Shown: positions 52,490 through 63,991 of the stretch, piece after piece | Position numbering within the stretch: position 1 is the stretch's first letter | Layout: every line of letters begins with the position of its first letter | Assembly (NCBI GenBank): GCA_016647705.1 | Contig: CM028330.1 | Coordinates: forward strand, 50,084,897-50,148,896 | DNA length: 64,000 nt | Reading direction: 5' to 3' | From: Eucommia ulmoides | Taxonomy: Eukaryota > Streptophyta > Magnoliopsida > Garryales > Eucommiaceae | Made by a program: the position numbers and the translations under genes | The notes under the pieces: model-generated | Told to the model about the DNA's origin: nothing | The model's database searches: none | The model's input: only the letters and a program-made list of their open reading frames with translations

Positions 52490-52986
52490 CTAAGCACCAA
52501 CAGCTATTTCAACAAAATGTTCCAATCTTCTTTGAGGCATAGTAATGGGCGGATGAAGCACTTTTTCCAATTCTTTTAACATTTTCTTCCGGCATTCATC
52601 AACAACAGCCTCATCAATTTTGCTCAATTCAATGTCCTTCATTGATAATATCCCAAAAGGAAGCTTATGAACCTTATCCTTCCCCAATTGCAAGTAAGAA
52701 ATCCGTTTTCGTAGAATAATCAAAGCTAAAGACTCATCCCCACGACTCATATACTCTAATAAACACTGCTTCAATACAAGAACAACGCCAAGGCTCACAT
52801 TTCGTTGGGCAAATCTTTCATTCCAGAACGGCAATCAATGCAGTCATCCCAACTTCCATAAAAAATCTTAAATTCAAGTAATTCAAACTGCAAAGATTTG
52901 TATGAAGTAACAAATTTTGATTCCAAAAAAGCTGCAGATTTCCTGTATCCTAAAGAACACAAACATTGAATAATAATTTTGACCAT
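52490..52986 (-). pseudogene. LisH-CTLH exon of a WDR26-like WD40 protein (broken)
   Basis: From 52,986 the minus strand reads VKIIIQCLCSLGYRKSAAFLES, a LisH motif, then the GSWDDCID start of CTLH. After a one-base shift near 52,833 it continues with VLVLKQCLLEYMSRGDESLAL…LRKRISYL…DKVHKL…MPQRRLEHFVEIAV. This is the LisH-CTLH part of plant WDR26-like transducin proteins (At5g43920 type), which in full length carry seven or so WD40 repeats and join CTLH/GID ubiquitin ligase complexes. No WD40 sequence follows within the window. The end (GAAATAGCTGTTG/GTGCTT) could be an old exon border. It is an isolated, frame-shifted exon fragment. Confidence 0.75.
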
Positions 52987-52989
52987 TTC

Positions 52990-53605
52990 ATGCTTCTACA
53001 TTACGCCTTTATGCTTACACATTTTCGGTGAAACCTCCATCATCACAAGTAAATAGCTTTAACTTATAATCAATTATACTCCAAAACTATTCTCATTTGC
53101 AATTCTTAATGAGCGTTATAAATAGCCACAACAACCTCAAAAAGTAAACATATCAATCTATTCCACAAGAAGCTTTATGAGCATGCACGAAACCTCGAAT
53201 TCAATGATTCGAGTACATTGAAGTCTTTTAGTAATATGCCATATTTTAAGGGGGCTATTTGGTAAATAATTATTAGGATTTTTGGTTTAGGTGCTCGGAC
53301 AGGTCCGTTTCAGGTGAAAGGAAAAAAACTAGTCATAACTGACCAACTCGCAATTGGGTCGGGCGGGTTGGGTTTGTCGGATCGACTCTTCACGTAACAT
53401 TTCCCCCCCTAATTACTAGACATGTAAATTCCACTTGAACTATATTTATGTGTTTTCTTTCCTTATCAACATTTAATCTAGAGCACAATGTTTGTATTCA
53501 AATTAACTTCAATTTTTTAGTTAACTATAGCCTTCTTATTTAATTACATAAAGTGTTGAGATTGTAATCTTTAGTAAAGGACACATCTAAAATTTTCATA
53601 ATGAA
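52990..53605. other. Intergenic DNA with a G/C patch
   Basis: Mostly AT-rich. GGGTCGGGCGGGTTGGG at about 53,355-53,371 recalls hAT subterminal repeats, but no transposon end is visible. Confidence 0.35.
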
Positions 53606-53610
53606 GATGA

Positions 53611-54549
53611 CCAAATAAGCCATATAATAATAGTAATGCCAAATTAATTTCAATCCCTGTTAAGTAACGCTATTGATAATTTCTATTTGTTGTAATTAAA
53701 AAGATAAATGATTGATGATGATAATCCCACCAAATGTATGAAAGTACAAAAAGAAAATTTATAATTACTATGTAAGTACACAAATAAAATCTATAACTAT
53801 TAAAAGTATCAATTAATATAAATTTATTCTAAATGAAGTAACAAATGATCATCTATTATTTTCAAACTGTGTCTTAAAACTGCTTTAAATAATTTTACAA
53901 TAAATATCGGTGTTTTTGTATGCGGTTACATATTTGTTTTAGTTACTTTTATATTTTATATTTGTATTAAACAATTTGAGTGTTTTTTTTCCTCAAATAG
54001 TTGTATTTTGAAGTATGCAATACAAAAATGAGTGACTATTTTTTTAAAATTCTTAAGTACCATTTAGAATAGTAGTAAGCTAAATAAGCCATATAATTGT
54101 AGTAAAGTCAAATTAATTTTAATTCCAGTTAAGTAACACTATTGATAATTTTTTATATGTTATAATAATAAAAAATAATTGATGATGATAATACCACCAA
54201 ATGTATGAAAGTAAAAAAAAAAAACTATAACTACTATGTAAGTACAAAAATAAAATCTATAACTATTAAAAGTATCAATTAATATAAAATTTGATCTAAA
54301 TAGAGTGAAAAATATAATCTATTATTTGAAAACTGTCTTTTAAAACTACTTTAAATAATTTTAAATTAAATATTGGTATTTATGTTTGTCGTTACATATT
54401 TGTTTTACTTATGTTTATATTTTATATTTCTACTAAACATTTTGAGTTTTTTTTTTTTTTTTACCAAATATTAGTTCTTTTAAGTATGCAATACAAAAAA
54501 TGGGTGACTTTTTTTTTTTTTTTTTTTAATATTCTTAATTGCCATTTAT
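53611..54549. repeat. Tandem duplication, 469-bp period, two copies
   Basis: Copy 1 is about 53,611-54,080 and copy 2 about 54,081-54,549. Long shared blocks include 'aaataagccatataat', 'accaaatgtatgaaagta' and 'ataaaatctataactat', continuing to 'aagtatgcaatacaaaaa'. Divergence is roughly 12-15% by eye. No coding sense. Confidence 0.85.
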
Positions 54550-56350
54550 AAATGTACTTCGTGTATAAAATTATTATATAAAAAATTTGTCTATGTTTAC
54601 ATGTATATTATTGCTATAAAATATACAAAAAAATATTAAATGCAAAAAAATAGTTTCAAATTTACTATGAATTAATTTACAATTTTACTTGTGCATACGA
54701 AGAGTAAACAAAAAAGACTAACTTTGATAATATAGATAATAGCTTAATAGTCACATACATATATATATATGTATATAATAAATATACATAAAATAGGTAA
54801 AAAGTTGACTTTTAACTCTCACAATTTTTTTGGTCAGATATGTAATTTTGCGTTATTAAGTTAAAGATAAATATAAGTTCTTGGCTTATACTTTCTCTCT
54901 CATGTTCTATTCCTCTTTTGGTTAATTTTGTTGGCCCCTCCTGGCAAGAAAACCTTAATTACTAAAAATAACTATTGTGGCAACAGATGCATCTGAATGT
55001 GATTACAGAGTAGTTCTATTTAGAAAACATTGTAATGAAAATACACCTAAACATACCATGTGATTTTTGTTTACTAACTTGTGCACATAATTTTGAAACT
55101 TATTGGTGGTTTCGTCATGTTTTGTCGGGCTAATAAAATTATCGTTCTTAATACTTAATAAAAGTAGTTTAACTTTTTAGAGGTCCATTCGTACTTGTAT
55201 AGGTAATTAGGGAAAATACTTGCCTCAAACGCCCTACCTACTTTAGAGAAATGGGTCATTTTGTGTTTCTATATGGCCTTATGCTTGTTTTGAGAGACCA
55301 TTGAGGATCTCCATTCACTACTAGGACTCAGTACAATCCAAAAACCTCTTTCCATTACCTTTTCCTACACCTATGCTTTCTGAAATAACCTGCATTCACC
55401 GTGTAAATTTTAGGTTATTTATTTGAACATTTTCTTTAAAAAACTAAATAAATATAGTTTTGCCCTCTAAGTTCCAATACCATGTCTTTAGGTTTTATAT
55501 AACTTTCGTTAGTCTTGTGACAATTCAATATGCATTTATCAATTGGATAAATGGTGGAAAATTCTAAAAAAAAAAACCCAACTAAATAGAAACCCTTAAA
55601 CCAAATAAGTACTTTAGTTTTAATCACATCTATTAGAATTCATGAAAAAACTAATTTTCCAATTATAGTTGTGTGGCCACCCTTTCGCCCCATCGATCTC
55701 GGCCACCATACTCCGTTGGCCAGATTCCAGCCACAGCCGGTCGCTAGAATTATAATTGATTTCAATGTTATTTTTTCCTGCTTAACCACTTCAAACAATT
55801 AGAAACATATATTTTTTTTTTTTTTTTTTACCAATGATTTATAAAGATATTGTGTTAAGAAAAATCAATATTAACAGTGGAATGTCTTAGAACAGTTAAC
55901 GATGCAAACAAATTTATTTTATTTTAGACGTAGCTAAATTGGAGGTATATGATTTTCATAACAATGCATCCATACATACTTTTAATTTATCTTTGTTTTT
56001 TTTTAAAAAAAAATAACGCTAATTTTCCCGACATTTACAATTTTAGTGTATTTCAACTGTTATAATAGATGTGACCTTCTTGTTAGTTCTTTTATTTAAT
56101 ATCTTTAATTTATGTCTACTTTTCTCCTACGTAATGACAATGAGTGCTTTATCTTATGACTCTAGGAAATACTAAAATGCACAAAATTTATACTTGCTCT
56201 TAATTTTCTTTTGAAATTATAAATTGTTCTTTGCAGTAACCAAGAATTGATCAGTAGAATACCTATACTAACATTCTTCATGTCGCAATTTTCCTACCAG
56301 CTTGTTCTTTTGCCTCACATGTTGTAAATCCAAACACATTTGCCAACAAC
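54550..56350. other. AT-rich stretch without a gene
   Basis: Very low GC apart from a short C/G-rich patch at 55,673-55,750 with repeated GGCCA. No ORF with a recognisable motif. Confidence 0.5.
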
Positions 56351-56959
56351 GTGATGAAGATGGAAAGAGCACGACAAATGTCTTATGACAAAGCTGGGAT
56401 GATGTGTTACAAAATATGTATTGTCACTGTTTTCCTAACACCTAAGACAACTTGCCTGCAAAAACAAAATTCATTACATATTTCCTCGAAAACAGATGAA
56501 ACGGTGAATGCTAATCCTGTTGGTAGAAAACGAAGTAGAAACGCCAATTTTAATGAATATGGGTCGCCTTCGCTCGTTACACCAGTCTATCCAAATTCGC
56601 AAGATAATCCACTGATGTATGAACATGCGTCGGATGTAGTCACACCATTGTGTACAACAAGCGCACAACTGATGACTCATCTCCCAAGAGAACAAATGTT
56701 AGAGCCATTTTTCTTCTTCCTATTATCTATCGTTATTTTATATAGTATTCTTGGAAGGGTGACAAATGCATCGTTAATCACAAAAAATATGCATTTGAAA
56801 AAATAATACCTCCCTGACGTCACCTCCATCATGTTTTTTTTTTTTTTTTTTTCCCCTTTCTCACATTTGTTCTAACTCATTAGGGACCATATTCAAATCC
56901 AGCTCCTTGATTGTACAAGCCTCTGCATAGGATAAAGGTAATTAGTTGCAAGACTATTG

Positions 56960-58150
56960 AACATGCTTAATACCCACCCATACATTATAGCCTTTTTGTT
57001 GTATTATTCATATCTAACAAATTATCTTAATTATGTCATTTCAAGGTAAAAGAAAATGCAGTCAGACTTTTCCGCTATTTGAAGTTCTACCTTCAGAGCC
57101 ATCTCAATTGCAACCTATTTTGGCATGCTTTTTTTGCAACGCTGTGTGATTCCAATATGAGCCGATCACGTTTTGTTGTTTGAACGGGAAAATCTCTCTT
57201 GCCTCAAACAATGCGCCCCATTTCATGTGGGAATTGCTAACTTCGAACTCTATGCAATCCAACGAATTTCGCACATTTATTCGCACCTACAACAACACAT
57301 TTTGCTTCATGTCATTTGGCGTGAAGTACGATAAGGACCTTTGCAAGAGAAGCAATGGTATTTACACTTTCAAAGCACAAGGTCAAGTCTACCATCACAT
57401 CAATTCATTACTTCCTGATGATGGAAACTCAACTTATTTGTAGTTATACATCTATGATACAGACCACGAAATCCAAAATAGAATGCAATTATCTGATCGT
57501 TTAAATTTTGATATCCTGAATATCTTAATGTCAGCCTTAAGCGAAAATCCTTACACGGTCTTCTTTAGGACCTTAAAGGATTTACCAAACGTTATTGACC
57601 ATGAAATTGAAATACGTGCTAACCCTTGCTTGGATCAACATATATGCAATGCTCCTTCTGCATCATAAGTTGCAGCAATAGGGGTAGAAAGTGATGAGGC
57701 CAATAATTGTGGAGACCGCTATATCATTGTATATAGTAAATCGGGCTACAACCCTAGAGTACAATACTACTTTGGGTGCTACGATCCTTTGCAATACCCC
57801 ATTTTATTTCCTTTAGGAGAGAGCGGTTGATATGCTAGAATCAAGAAGAATATCATTGATAAATCTAGGTGTGTGAATATATCAACGTCGTCTCAAATTG
57901 ATCCAAAATCAGTTTCCTCAACAACCGAATTAATTGAAAACGAAACTCAAGGTTCACCTATATCTCCCATTACTTATACGTCTAGTACATATATTTTTTT
58001 CCCTCCGTTCTGTCTCTAATCAATTTGTAATTCTTTCAGTCCTTCAAAGTGGGCGAAAAAAATGCGGTTGTATTTCATGTCGCGAATATTACTGTTACAA
58101 AATGCAAGTAAGGCCATCTGAGAACTCCCTTATTCTACACTCGGGCCATT
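56960..58150 (+). pseudogene. Helitron protein, N-terminal domain
   Basis: The block at 57,180-57,443 reads GKISLASNNAP…FRTFIRTYNNTFCFMSFGVKYD and FKAQGQVYHHINSLLPDDG. 57,483-57,668 continues with DRLNFDILNILM…NPYTVFF. About 57,730-57,830 gives a DRYIIVYSKSG…LQYPILFPLGESG string. All are standard N-terminal Helitron wording. At least three stops interrupt it. Confidence 0.88.
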
Positions 58151-59230
58151 TGTTCTAGTAATATGCAGTTGACATGTATATTAAACTTGAAACTTCGCGG
58201 TTGAATTTTTTGTGTCTTAACCAAAAGCATATTAGAGCAGAATTGTACCAAGGAATAGTTGACAGTATACTAAGTGGTGAAACACGAGGTGCCAACATTG
58301 GGAAACGCATTATTCTACCGTTATCGTTCGTAGGTGGTCCCATAGATATGCGAAGACGCTATACTGATGCTATGTCTTTAGTATAACGCAATGTAAAACC
58401 CGACCTCTTTTTAACCATAACGTGTAATCTATCTTGGTCTGAAATTAAACAACATTTCCTCCATGGGAAAGAAGCCCAAAATCGTTCAGATTTACTTGCA
58501 AGAGTGTTTAGAGCTAAAGTTGAAGAACTGAAGAAAGATTTATTTAAGAAGCAATTTTTGGGCCAGTCACCGGATATGTGTACGTTGTCAAATTTCAGAA
58601 ATGTGGCCTGCCTCATGTACATTTTCTTATCATCCTGAAAGGAGATGCAAAGATTAAAAATCCAAAAATGTTTGACAAGTACATTTGTGCTGAAATACCC
58701 GATAAAGATATTAATCCTCATTTATATTATGCTGTACGGAAACACATGATGCACGTACCATGTGGTACACTTAATCCTAAAAATGTTTACATAAAAAAAG
58801 ATGGAACTTGTAAAAATCATTATCCTAAAGTCTTTAATGATATTACTACCTAGACTAAAGATTCATTTCCAATTTATAGGCGTCGCAATAATGGGAAAAC
58901 AATAAAAGTGCGCAAATATATCCTTGATAATCGTTGGGGTCGTACCTTATAACCCTTACTTGCTTGCTAAATATGATTGCCATATTAATGTAGAAGTTTG
59001 CTCCACGATAAAAGTGATCAAGTACTTGTACAAATATATTTACAAGGGTCATGGTCGAAAAACATTTCAAGTAGTAGCAACTGCTGACACAATCCTCGAT
59101 GAGATTGATTTGTATCAATCTGTCAGATGGGTATCACCTCCTGAGGCTACATGGAGAATTTACAAATTTCTGTTGAGTGAAATCTTTCCTGCTGTTATAA
59201 ATTTGCAGCTTCATCTAGAGGACCAATAAC
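58150..59230 (+). pseudogene. Helitron HUH Rep (nickase) domain
   Basis: About 58,165-58,380 reads DMYIKLETSRLNFL…YQGIVDS…FVGGPIDMRRRYTDAMSLV. 58,578-58,853 holds the HUH motif in GLPHVHFLI (58,605-58,632) and HMMHVPCG. 58,924-59,229 holds the two-tyrosine motif KYLYKYIYKGH (59,019-59,051). Rep nicks DNA and starts rolling-circle transposition; both catalytic signatures are still readable. In-frame stops after SLV, after DITT, and after the HLEDQ at 59,229 break it. Confidence 0.9.
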
Positions 59231-59256
59231 AACTGGTATTTCCTCCCTTAACTAAT

Positions 59257-61359
59257 TTGTTAAATCTTGTTAGCTTTGTTCCTTTGACAAAGATAATGCT
59301 TACTGAATTCTTTCACATGAACGTAATCAATGCTATTGCACAAAATTACTTATCTCGCGAATTTTTTGAGCATTATGTTTGGAATAAAAAGGACAAAATA
59401 TGGACCCAAAGAAAACAAGGCTTCTCCATTGGCCGTATCGTTATAGTCAACTCTACTGAAGAAGACATATATTATTTACGCTTGTTGTTAAACCATGTAA
59501 AGGGTCCGACTTCTTTTGATGCATTGAGAATTGTTGATGAGGTTCGAGCAAATTCGTTTAGGGAAACTTCTTTACTACGTGGTTTGTTGCATGCTAATAA
59601 TAGCCTCAAATTATGCTTACGAGAGTTATCATCATATCAGATGCCTGCTGCATTGAGACGCCTTTTTGCGACCATCCTTATCTATTGTACCCCTATAAAT
59701 ACGCGTGCCATCTGGCTTGAATTTGAAGAACATTTATGTGAGGATTATTTGTGCCTTCCTAGAATGAGCACTTGTGCTAATCGCAAAAAGACACTTCAAA
59801 TAATTGGGTCGCAACTCGAAACAATGGGAAAGAATATCAATGATTACTTTATTATTGAAGAAAATGTTAGTAATGAAGATGTTCGCAGGGGCTTTAAAGA
59901 AATTGAAAAGGAAATGAGTATTGAAGTTTCACAATTTGACCTTCAATGTGTTGACACACTCAATAGTGAACAAAAAGACGCATTTAATTCAATTGTTCAT
60001 TGTGCCCTTTCTAACAAAGCATACGCTTTCTTTGTTGATGGGCCGGGGGGCACTGGAAAAATATTTTTGTACCGTGCCTTGCTCGCTTTCATAAGATCCA
60101 AGGGTTACATTGCTCTTGCTACAGCAAGCTCAGGAGTAGTTACATCTATATTACCAGGTGGTTATACTGCACATTCAAGATTTAAAATTCCACTTAATGT
60201 AGATGACGGCACTGCATGCCATGTTAGCAAACAAAGCGGATTGACAAATTTGATCCAACAAGCCAAACTTATCACATGGGACGAATCACCAATGGTAAAA
60301 CGACAAGCAATGGAGGCATTTGAGCGTATGTTACGTGATATTTGTACATCAGATATTCTATTTGGTGGAAAAGTGGTTGTATTTTGTGGTGATTTTAGAC
60401 AAGTTTTGCCTGTACTACCCCGTTCAAGCATCGAGCAAACCATTGATTCGAGTTTGGTTAAATTGCATTTGTGGAATACACTTAAAAAAATAAAATTAAC
60501 TCAAAATATGCGTGCAGGACTAGACCCAGAGTTTTCTAATTTCTTATTGTGAGTCGGTGATGGAAAGGAAGAGACTATTATCGATGATAATATAAAAATT
60601 ACTTATTCGATGTTGTTAAATGGTAATATTCATATCCCTTTAAATGCACTTATTGATGCCACATTTTCAAACTTATCCGACTATGTTAACAATGTCGATG
60701 CCTTCATTAATTGTGCAATTTTAGCCCTAAAAAATGACATGGTTGATGATATTAATTCTTTCCTAATAGATCAATTTCTAGGAATTTCGAAAGAGTATAT
60801 TAGTTATAATGAACCTTTAGACATTTCATATCATAGATTTCAAGATGATTTTATCAATACACTAAACCCTACTGGATTCCTACCGCATATATTACGCCTT
60901 AAACCAAATTGCCCTGTTATTCTCTTACGTAACATAGATCCACCCAAAGGAATGTGTAACGGCACCTGATTGGTATGTAAATTTTTTTACCCGAATATGA
61001 TCGATGCCGAAATAGCTGTTGGAATACATAAAGGCGATAGAGTATTTCTTCAAAGAATTCCGCTACTACCTCCAAAGAATGAAAGTGGAGTTTATCCATT
61101 TAAGATGGTACAATTTTCCATTCGACTAAATTTTGCAATGACTATTAACAAAGCACAGGGTCAAACGTTGGACTTTGTTGACATTTATTTACCACAACTC
61201 ATTTTCTCCCATGGTTAATTGTATGTCGCTTTATCCAATGCTCAAACTTCCAGAAGTGTCAAAATTCTCATCGACCCAAATACATTTTCTAAAATCAGCA
61301 CTGCTTGTACAAGAATCGTGGTGTACCAAGAAATATTGCAACTTGTATCACAGACCTAG
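59257..61359 (+). pseudogene. Helitron PIF1-like 5'-3' helicase domain
   Basis: An uninterrupted 431-codon block runs from 59,257 to 60,552, then shorter blocks to 61,359. Visible motifs: Walker A DGPGGTGKIFLYRAL (about 60,038-60,080), where the usual Thr after Lys is Ile; Walker B ITWDESPM (about 60,270); FCGDFRQVLPVL; LTQNMRA; and, after a stop at 60,550, FAMTINKAQGQTLD (about 61,133) and YVALSN (where YVALSR is usual). The helicase unwinds DNA during transposition. Loss of the Walker A Thr would be expected to weaken ATP binding, which fits the element's decayed state. Confidence 0.9.
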
Positions 61360-62710
61360 TGGTATAATGCCATGACATCCGAAATCACAACAAAATTTAC
61401 ATCTGATGTGTTATTTATTTATTTTTTTAATTAGCATACTAACGATTCATTATCTTGCATGCATACATGACAACAAATCATGTCCCAAGGTAACTTGAAC
61501 CCGATCCATAATTCATAAATGGTTATAACTCAAAGTCAAAATGCAATTTTATTTTCTCGATTTATATCAATGGAATGAAATCTAGTCCAATAAGCGTTGT
61601 CGTTATTTTTCTTAGTTTTAGATATTTTATTTTTAGTATCTTTTATGTTATCTACATATTAAAGCCTATAATAACATTCTTTATATGCAAATTGTTTCCT
61701 GAACTAGAATTATTTGTAATATTGTTGTTTTCTTTACTTTTATTTTTAGCATACATTTTCTATTGAACACTTTTATTTTACACAATTGCCACCAAATGTA
61801 GTTACAATCATTAATTGTTCATGCTACAAGTTGTTTTCTTTGTATATTTCTCCTTGCCCTAGGTTATCACTTTAATGATTTTTTTTTATTCTATTGTTTG
61901 TATGCACAAGTTTAATTTTTTTTTTTAAATATATATCATCACTTTAACGATTATATTTAAATTCTGTTTTTTCACATGCACAAGTTTAAGGTAGTTTGGT
62001 GCACCACACCTACTGTCCCTAGCCCTTCACGTTTGGTTTCATCAATAACTTGCTTCCAAAATCTACTATTTGGACATGAATTTCAACAAAGTGTGATTAT
62101 CATAAAGAAGTTTCACTAATTAACTCTTTAGTCAATCACGAGGTGTTGAAAAATTAAATTTTAAATGAAGAATTCACATACTTAATGTGTGGATTGAATG
62201 ATAATTGGCGAGTCTTGAGTACTTTGAAATATATTTCTCTGTGGAAAATTACTTTAGGGTTGTTTGATCACCTTTTCTCTCTAAAAAAAAACATTTTATG
62301 ATTAATTTTGCAAAATTTATTTGAGATTTAACCATTGAAAAGTGAAGTTTTGATTTGCAAGTTATGTAATAAGTTCATTTGAAATTATGTGATTTATATA
62401 GGATGCTATAGTAATTTATTGAAATGAAGCCTAAATGTGGAAGTAAAAAATCCATGGTATGCTTGACAAGGTAGGGTAAATATCTTGGTGTTCATTAAAC
62501 ACAATGTACTTTCTTGTAATTTCGAGAAATACGAAGAACACTTTAGACATTTCTTATCTTTTCAGTTTCTTTATTTAAGACTCCCTCTATTACATTCAAG
62601 GTTCTATTACAATTGGTTGAGAAAAATAGCTTTCGAAGTCGCAACGTAAATATTTTTGGTTGTTTAGTCGTATTTTTTATTTATTTATTTTACTACTCTC
62701 TTGTTTTCTA
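61360..62710. other. AT-rich stretch after the Helitron
   Basis: No ORF with a recognisable motif and no clear Helitron terminus. T-rich runs near 61,882 and 61,914. Confidence 0.5.
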
Positions 62711-62716
62711 TTCTAT

Positions 62717-62746
62717 TATATATGTATGTATGTATGTGTGTGTGCA

Positions 62747-62786
<40 letters not shown>

Positions 62787-62810
62787 GTGTGTGTGTGTGT
62801 GTGTGTGTAT
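62717..62810. repeat. Compound TATG/TG/TA/TG microsatellite
   Basis: (TATG)n, then (TG)n, then about 13 TA units and about 13 GT units in a row. The short ORFs over it are low-complexity artefacts. Confidence 0.96.
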
Positions 62811-63442
62811 TACACTCATACTTGTTCCCATTATCGAATTTTGTTTCTCTGGTTTATTTTTACATCTTTCTCATTTTTGCTTCTCAATTAACAGGTTTGA
62901 AAATGCATAGAGAAGTAAAATCAATAAAATAAATTGCACCACAAAGTAGGTAGCCTTGGATTGTCAAAGTTGTGGTTGCTGAAAAAACATACCCAAGACA
63001 GCCGATTTCCAGCCCAAAAAAATACCAAAGGATAATACTTGTTGGGTTTGAGGTTTGGATACTATTACTTCAACTTATTGTTGGATATTTAACCATGTGA
63101 AAAGTTTAGGTATTAAAGTTTTGCTAAGGACGTACTCCAACAATTTAAATAGGGAAAAGTACAATTTAGACCCTCTAAGTATTGATACATTTCTAAGTAG
63201 TCCTTCTAAGTTTTGGTGTTTCATTTCAAACCTTCTATATATCGCAATGATTTTAATTGGTCCTTTTGTTAGAGATTTTGTTAAAACTAATAGAATCTCA
63301 GGGGCAAAATAGTCTTTCCACGTTTTTAAATTTTTTTAAACATTTTTAATATAATATATTTGGTTTTTTTTTTCTCTCCCTCTCCCTCCTTCCCTCTCCT
63401 CGCCACCTCCGTCTCCCTTCCTCTCCATCACCCCCGTAACGA

Positions 63443-63517
63443 GGGTGTTTTCACCCCCTGAAATAGGGGATGAAAACACCCCCTGCAACAGGGGTGATTC
63501 CACCCCTGTTGCGGGGG
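63443..63517. repeat. Two adjacent GC-rich inverted repeats
   Basis: GGGTGTTTTCA (63,443-63,453) pairs with TGAAAACACCC (63,471-63,481). CCTGCAACAGGGGTG (63,482-63,496) pairs with CACCCCTGTTGCGGG (63,501-63,515). They sit within 90 bp of the ankyrin exon's 3' side. The surrounding strand is strongly polypyrimidine (63,370-63,430). Confidence 0.8.
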
Positions 63518-63527
63518 TAAAACTCAC

Positions 63528-63991
63528 CCCGTATCGTCGACGGCGTCGACCTGAGCTCCGTGGTTCAACAGTAGCTTCAATCTCTCCATTCGACCCTTGA
63601 AGCACGCTCGATGCAATGGTGTCCAACCATTCTGATCTCTACCGTTCTAATTTGCCCTTTCTAATATGCAACTCTTCAGTGCATGAACGTCGTCCACCCT
63701 CGCTGCCTTGTGCAACACGTCGCCCAATTGAAGGGTGTTGAACAACTGAGAATGACCTTTTTCAGCTGCAATGGAGAAAGTTATTTTGCCCTCTTTGGTT
63801 ATGGAGTATTTCGAGTATACGGTTTGATTCAACAGGAACTTGACGACTTCTCCGTGACCTTCGCCGGTGGCGTAATGGAGAGGAGTCCACCTATTGTTGT
63901 CGGCTATTTTGGAGTCAACGCTTAGTGAAAGAAGAAACCGATGATCATCCATGTATTCGGTGGTCTCTCTTTTATCTCTTTCTCTCTTCAT
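63528..63991 (-). pseudogene. Ankyrin-repeat exon (Vapyrin-like), one in-frame stop
   Basis: The minus strand encodes ankyrin repeats: NNRWTPLHYATGEGHGEVVKFLL, then ITKEGKITFSIAAEKGHSQLF, then LGDVLHKAARVDDVHALKSC, then [19 protein letters not shown]…[16 protein letters not shown]. The wording resembles the C-terminal ankyrin part of plant Vapyrin/Vapyrin-like proteins, which act in symbiosis and membrane trafficking. That specific name is tentative. A pyrimidine-rich acceptor (CACTAAG) ends at 63,921 and a GGTGAGT donor starts at 63,527, giving a 393-nt exon in one frame. A TAG at 63,647-63,649 interrupts it between two repeats. An in-frame TAA at the window edge supports an exon start inside rather than a longer ORF. 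It is either a decayed copy or an exon of a gene that continues past the window. Confidence 0.7.

Larger units (their letters stand above)
56351..61359 (+). mobile_element. Helitron (RepHel) relic
   Basis: In order on the plus strand: an N-terminal Helitron segment, a HUH Rep domain, and a PIF1-like helicase. This is the domain order of the single RepHel protein of plant Helitrons (about 1,400-1,700 residues). I could not place the 5' TC or the 3' hairpin-CTRR terminus, so the true ends may extend beyond these coordinates. Several stops and frame changes make it inactive. Confidence 0.9.

Noticed and set aside
62613-62932. Three overlapping ORFs with long Tyr/Ile and Cys/Val runs.
   Set aside because: Translations of the TA/TG microsatellite in three frames.
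63130-63330. 'aatttagaccctctaagt…ggggcaaaatagtc' stretch resembling common plant repeat ends.
   Set aside because: The wording is familiar from dispersed plant repeats, but I could find neither ends nor a target duplication to define an element.
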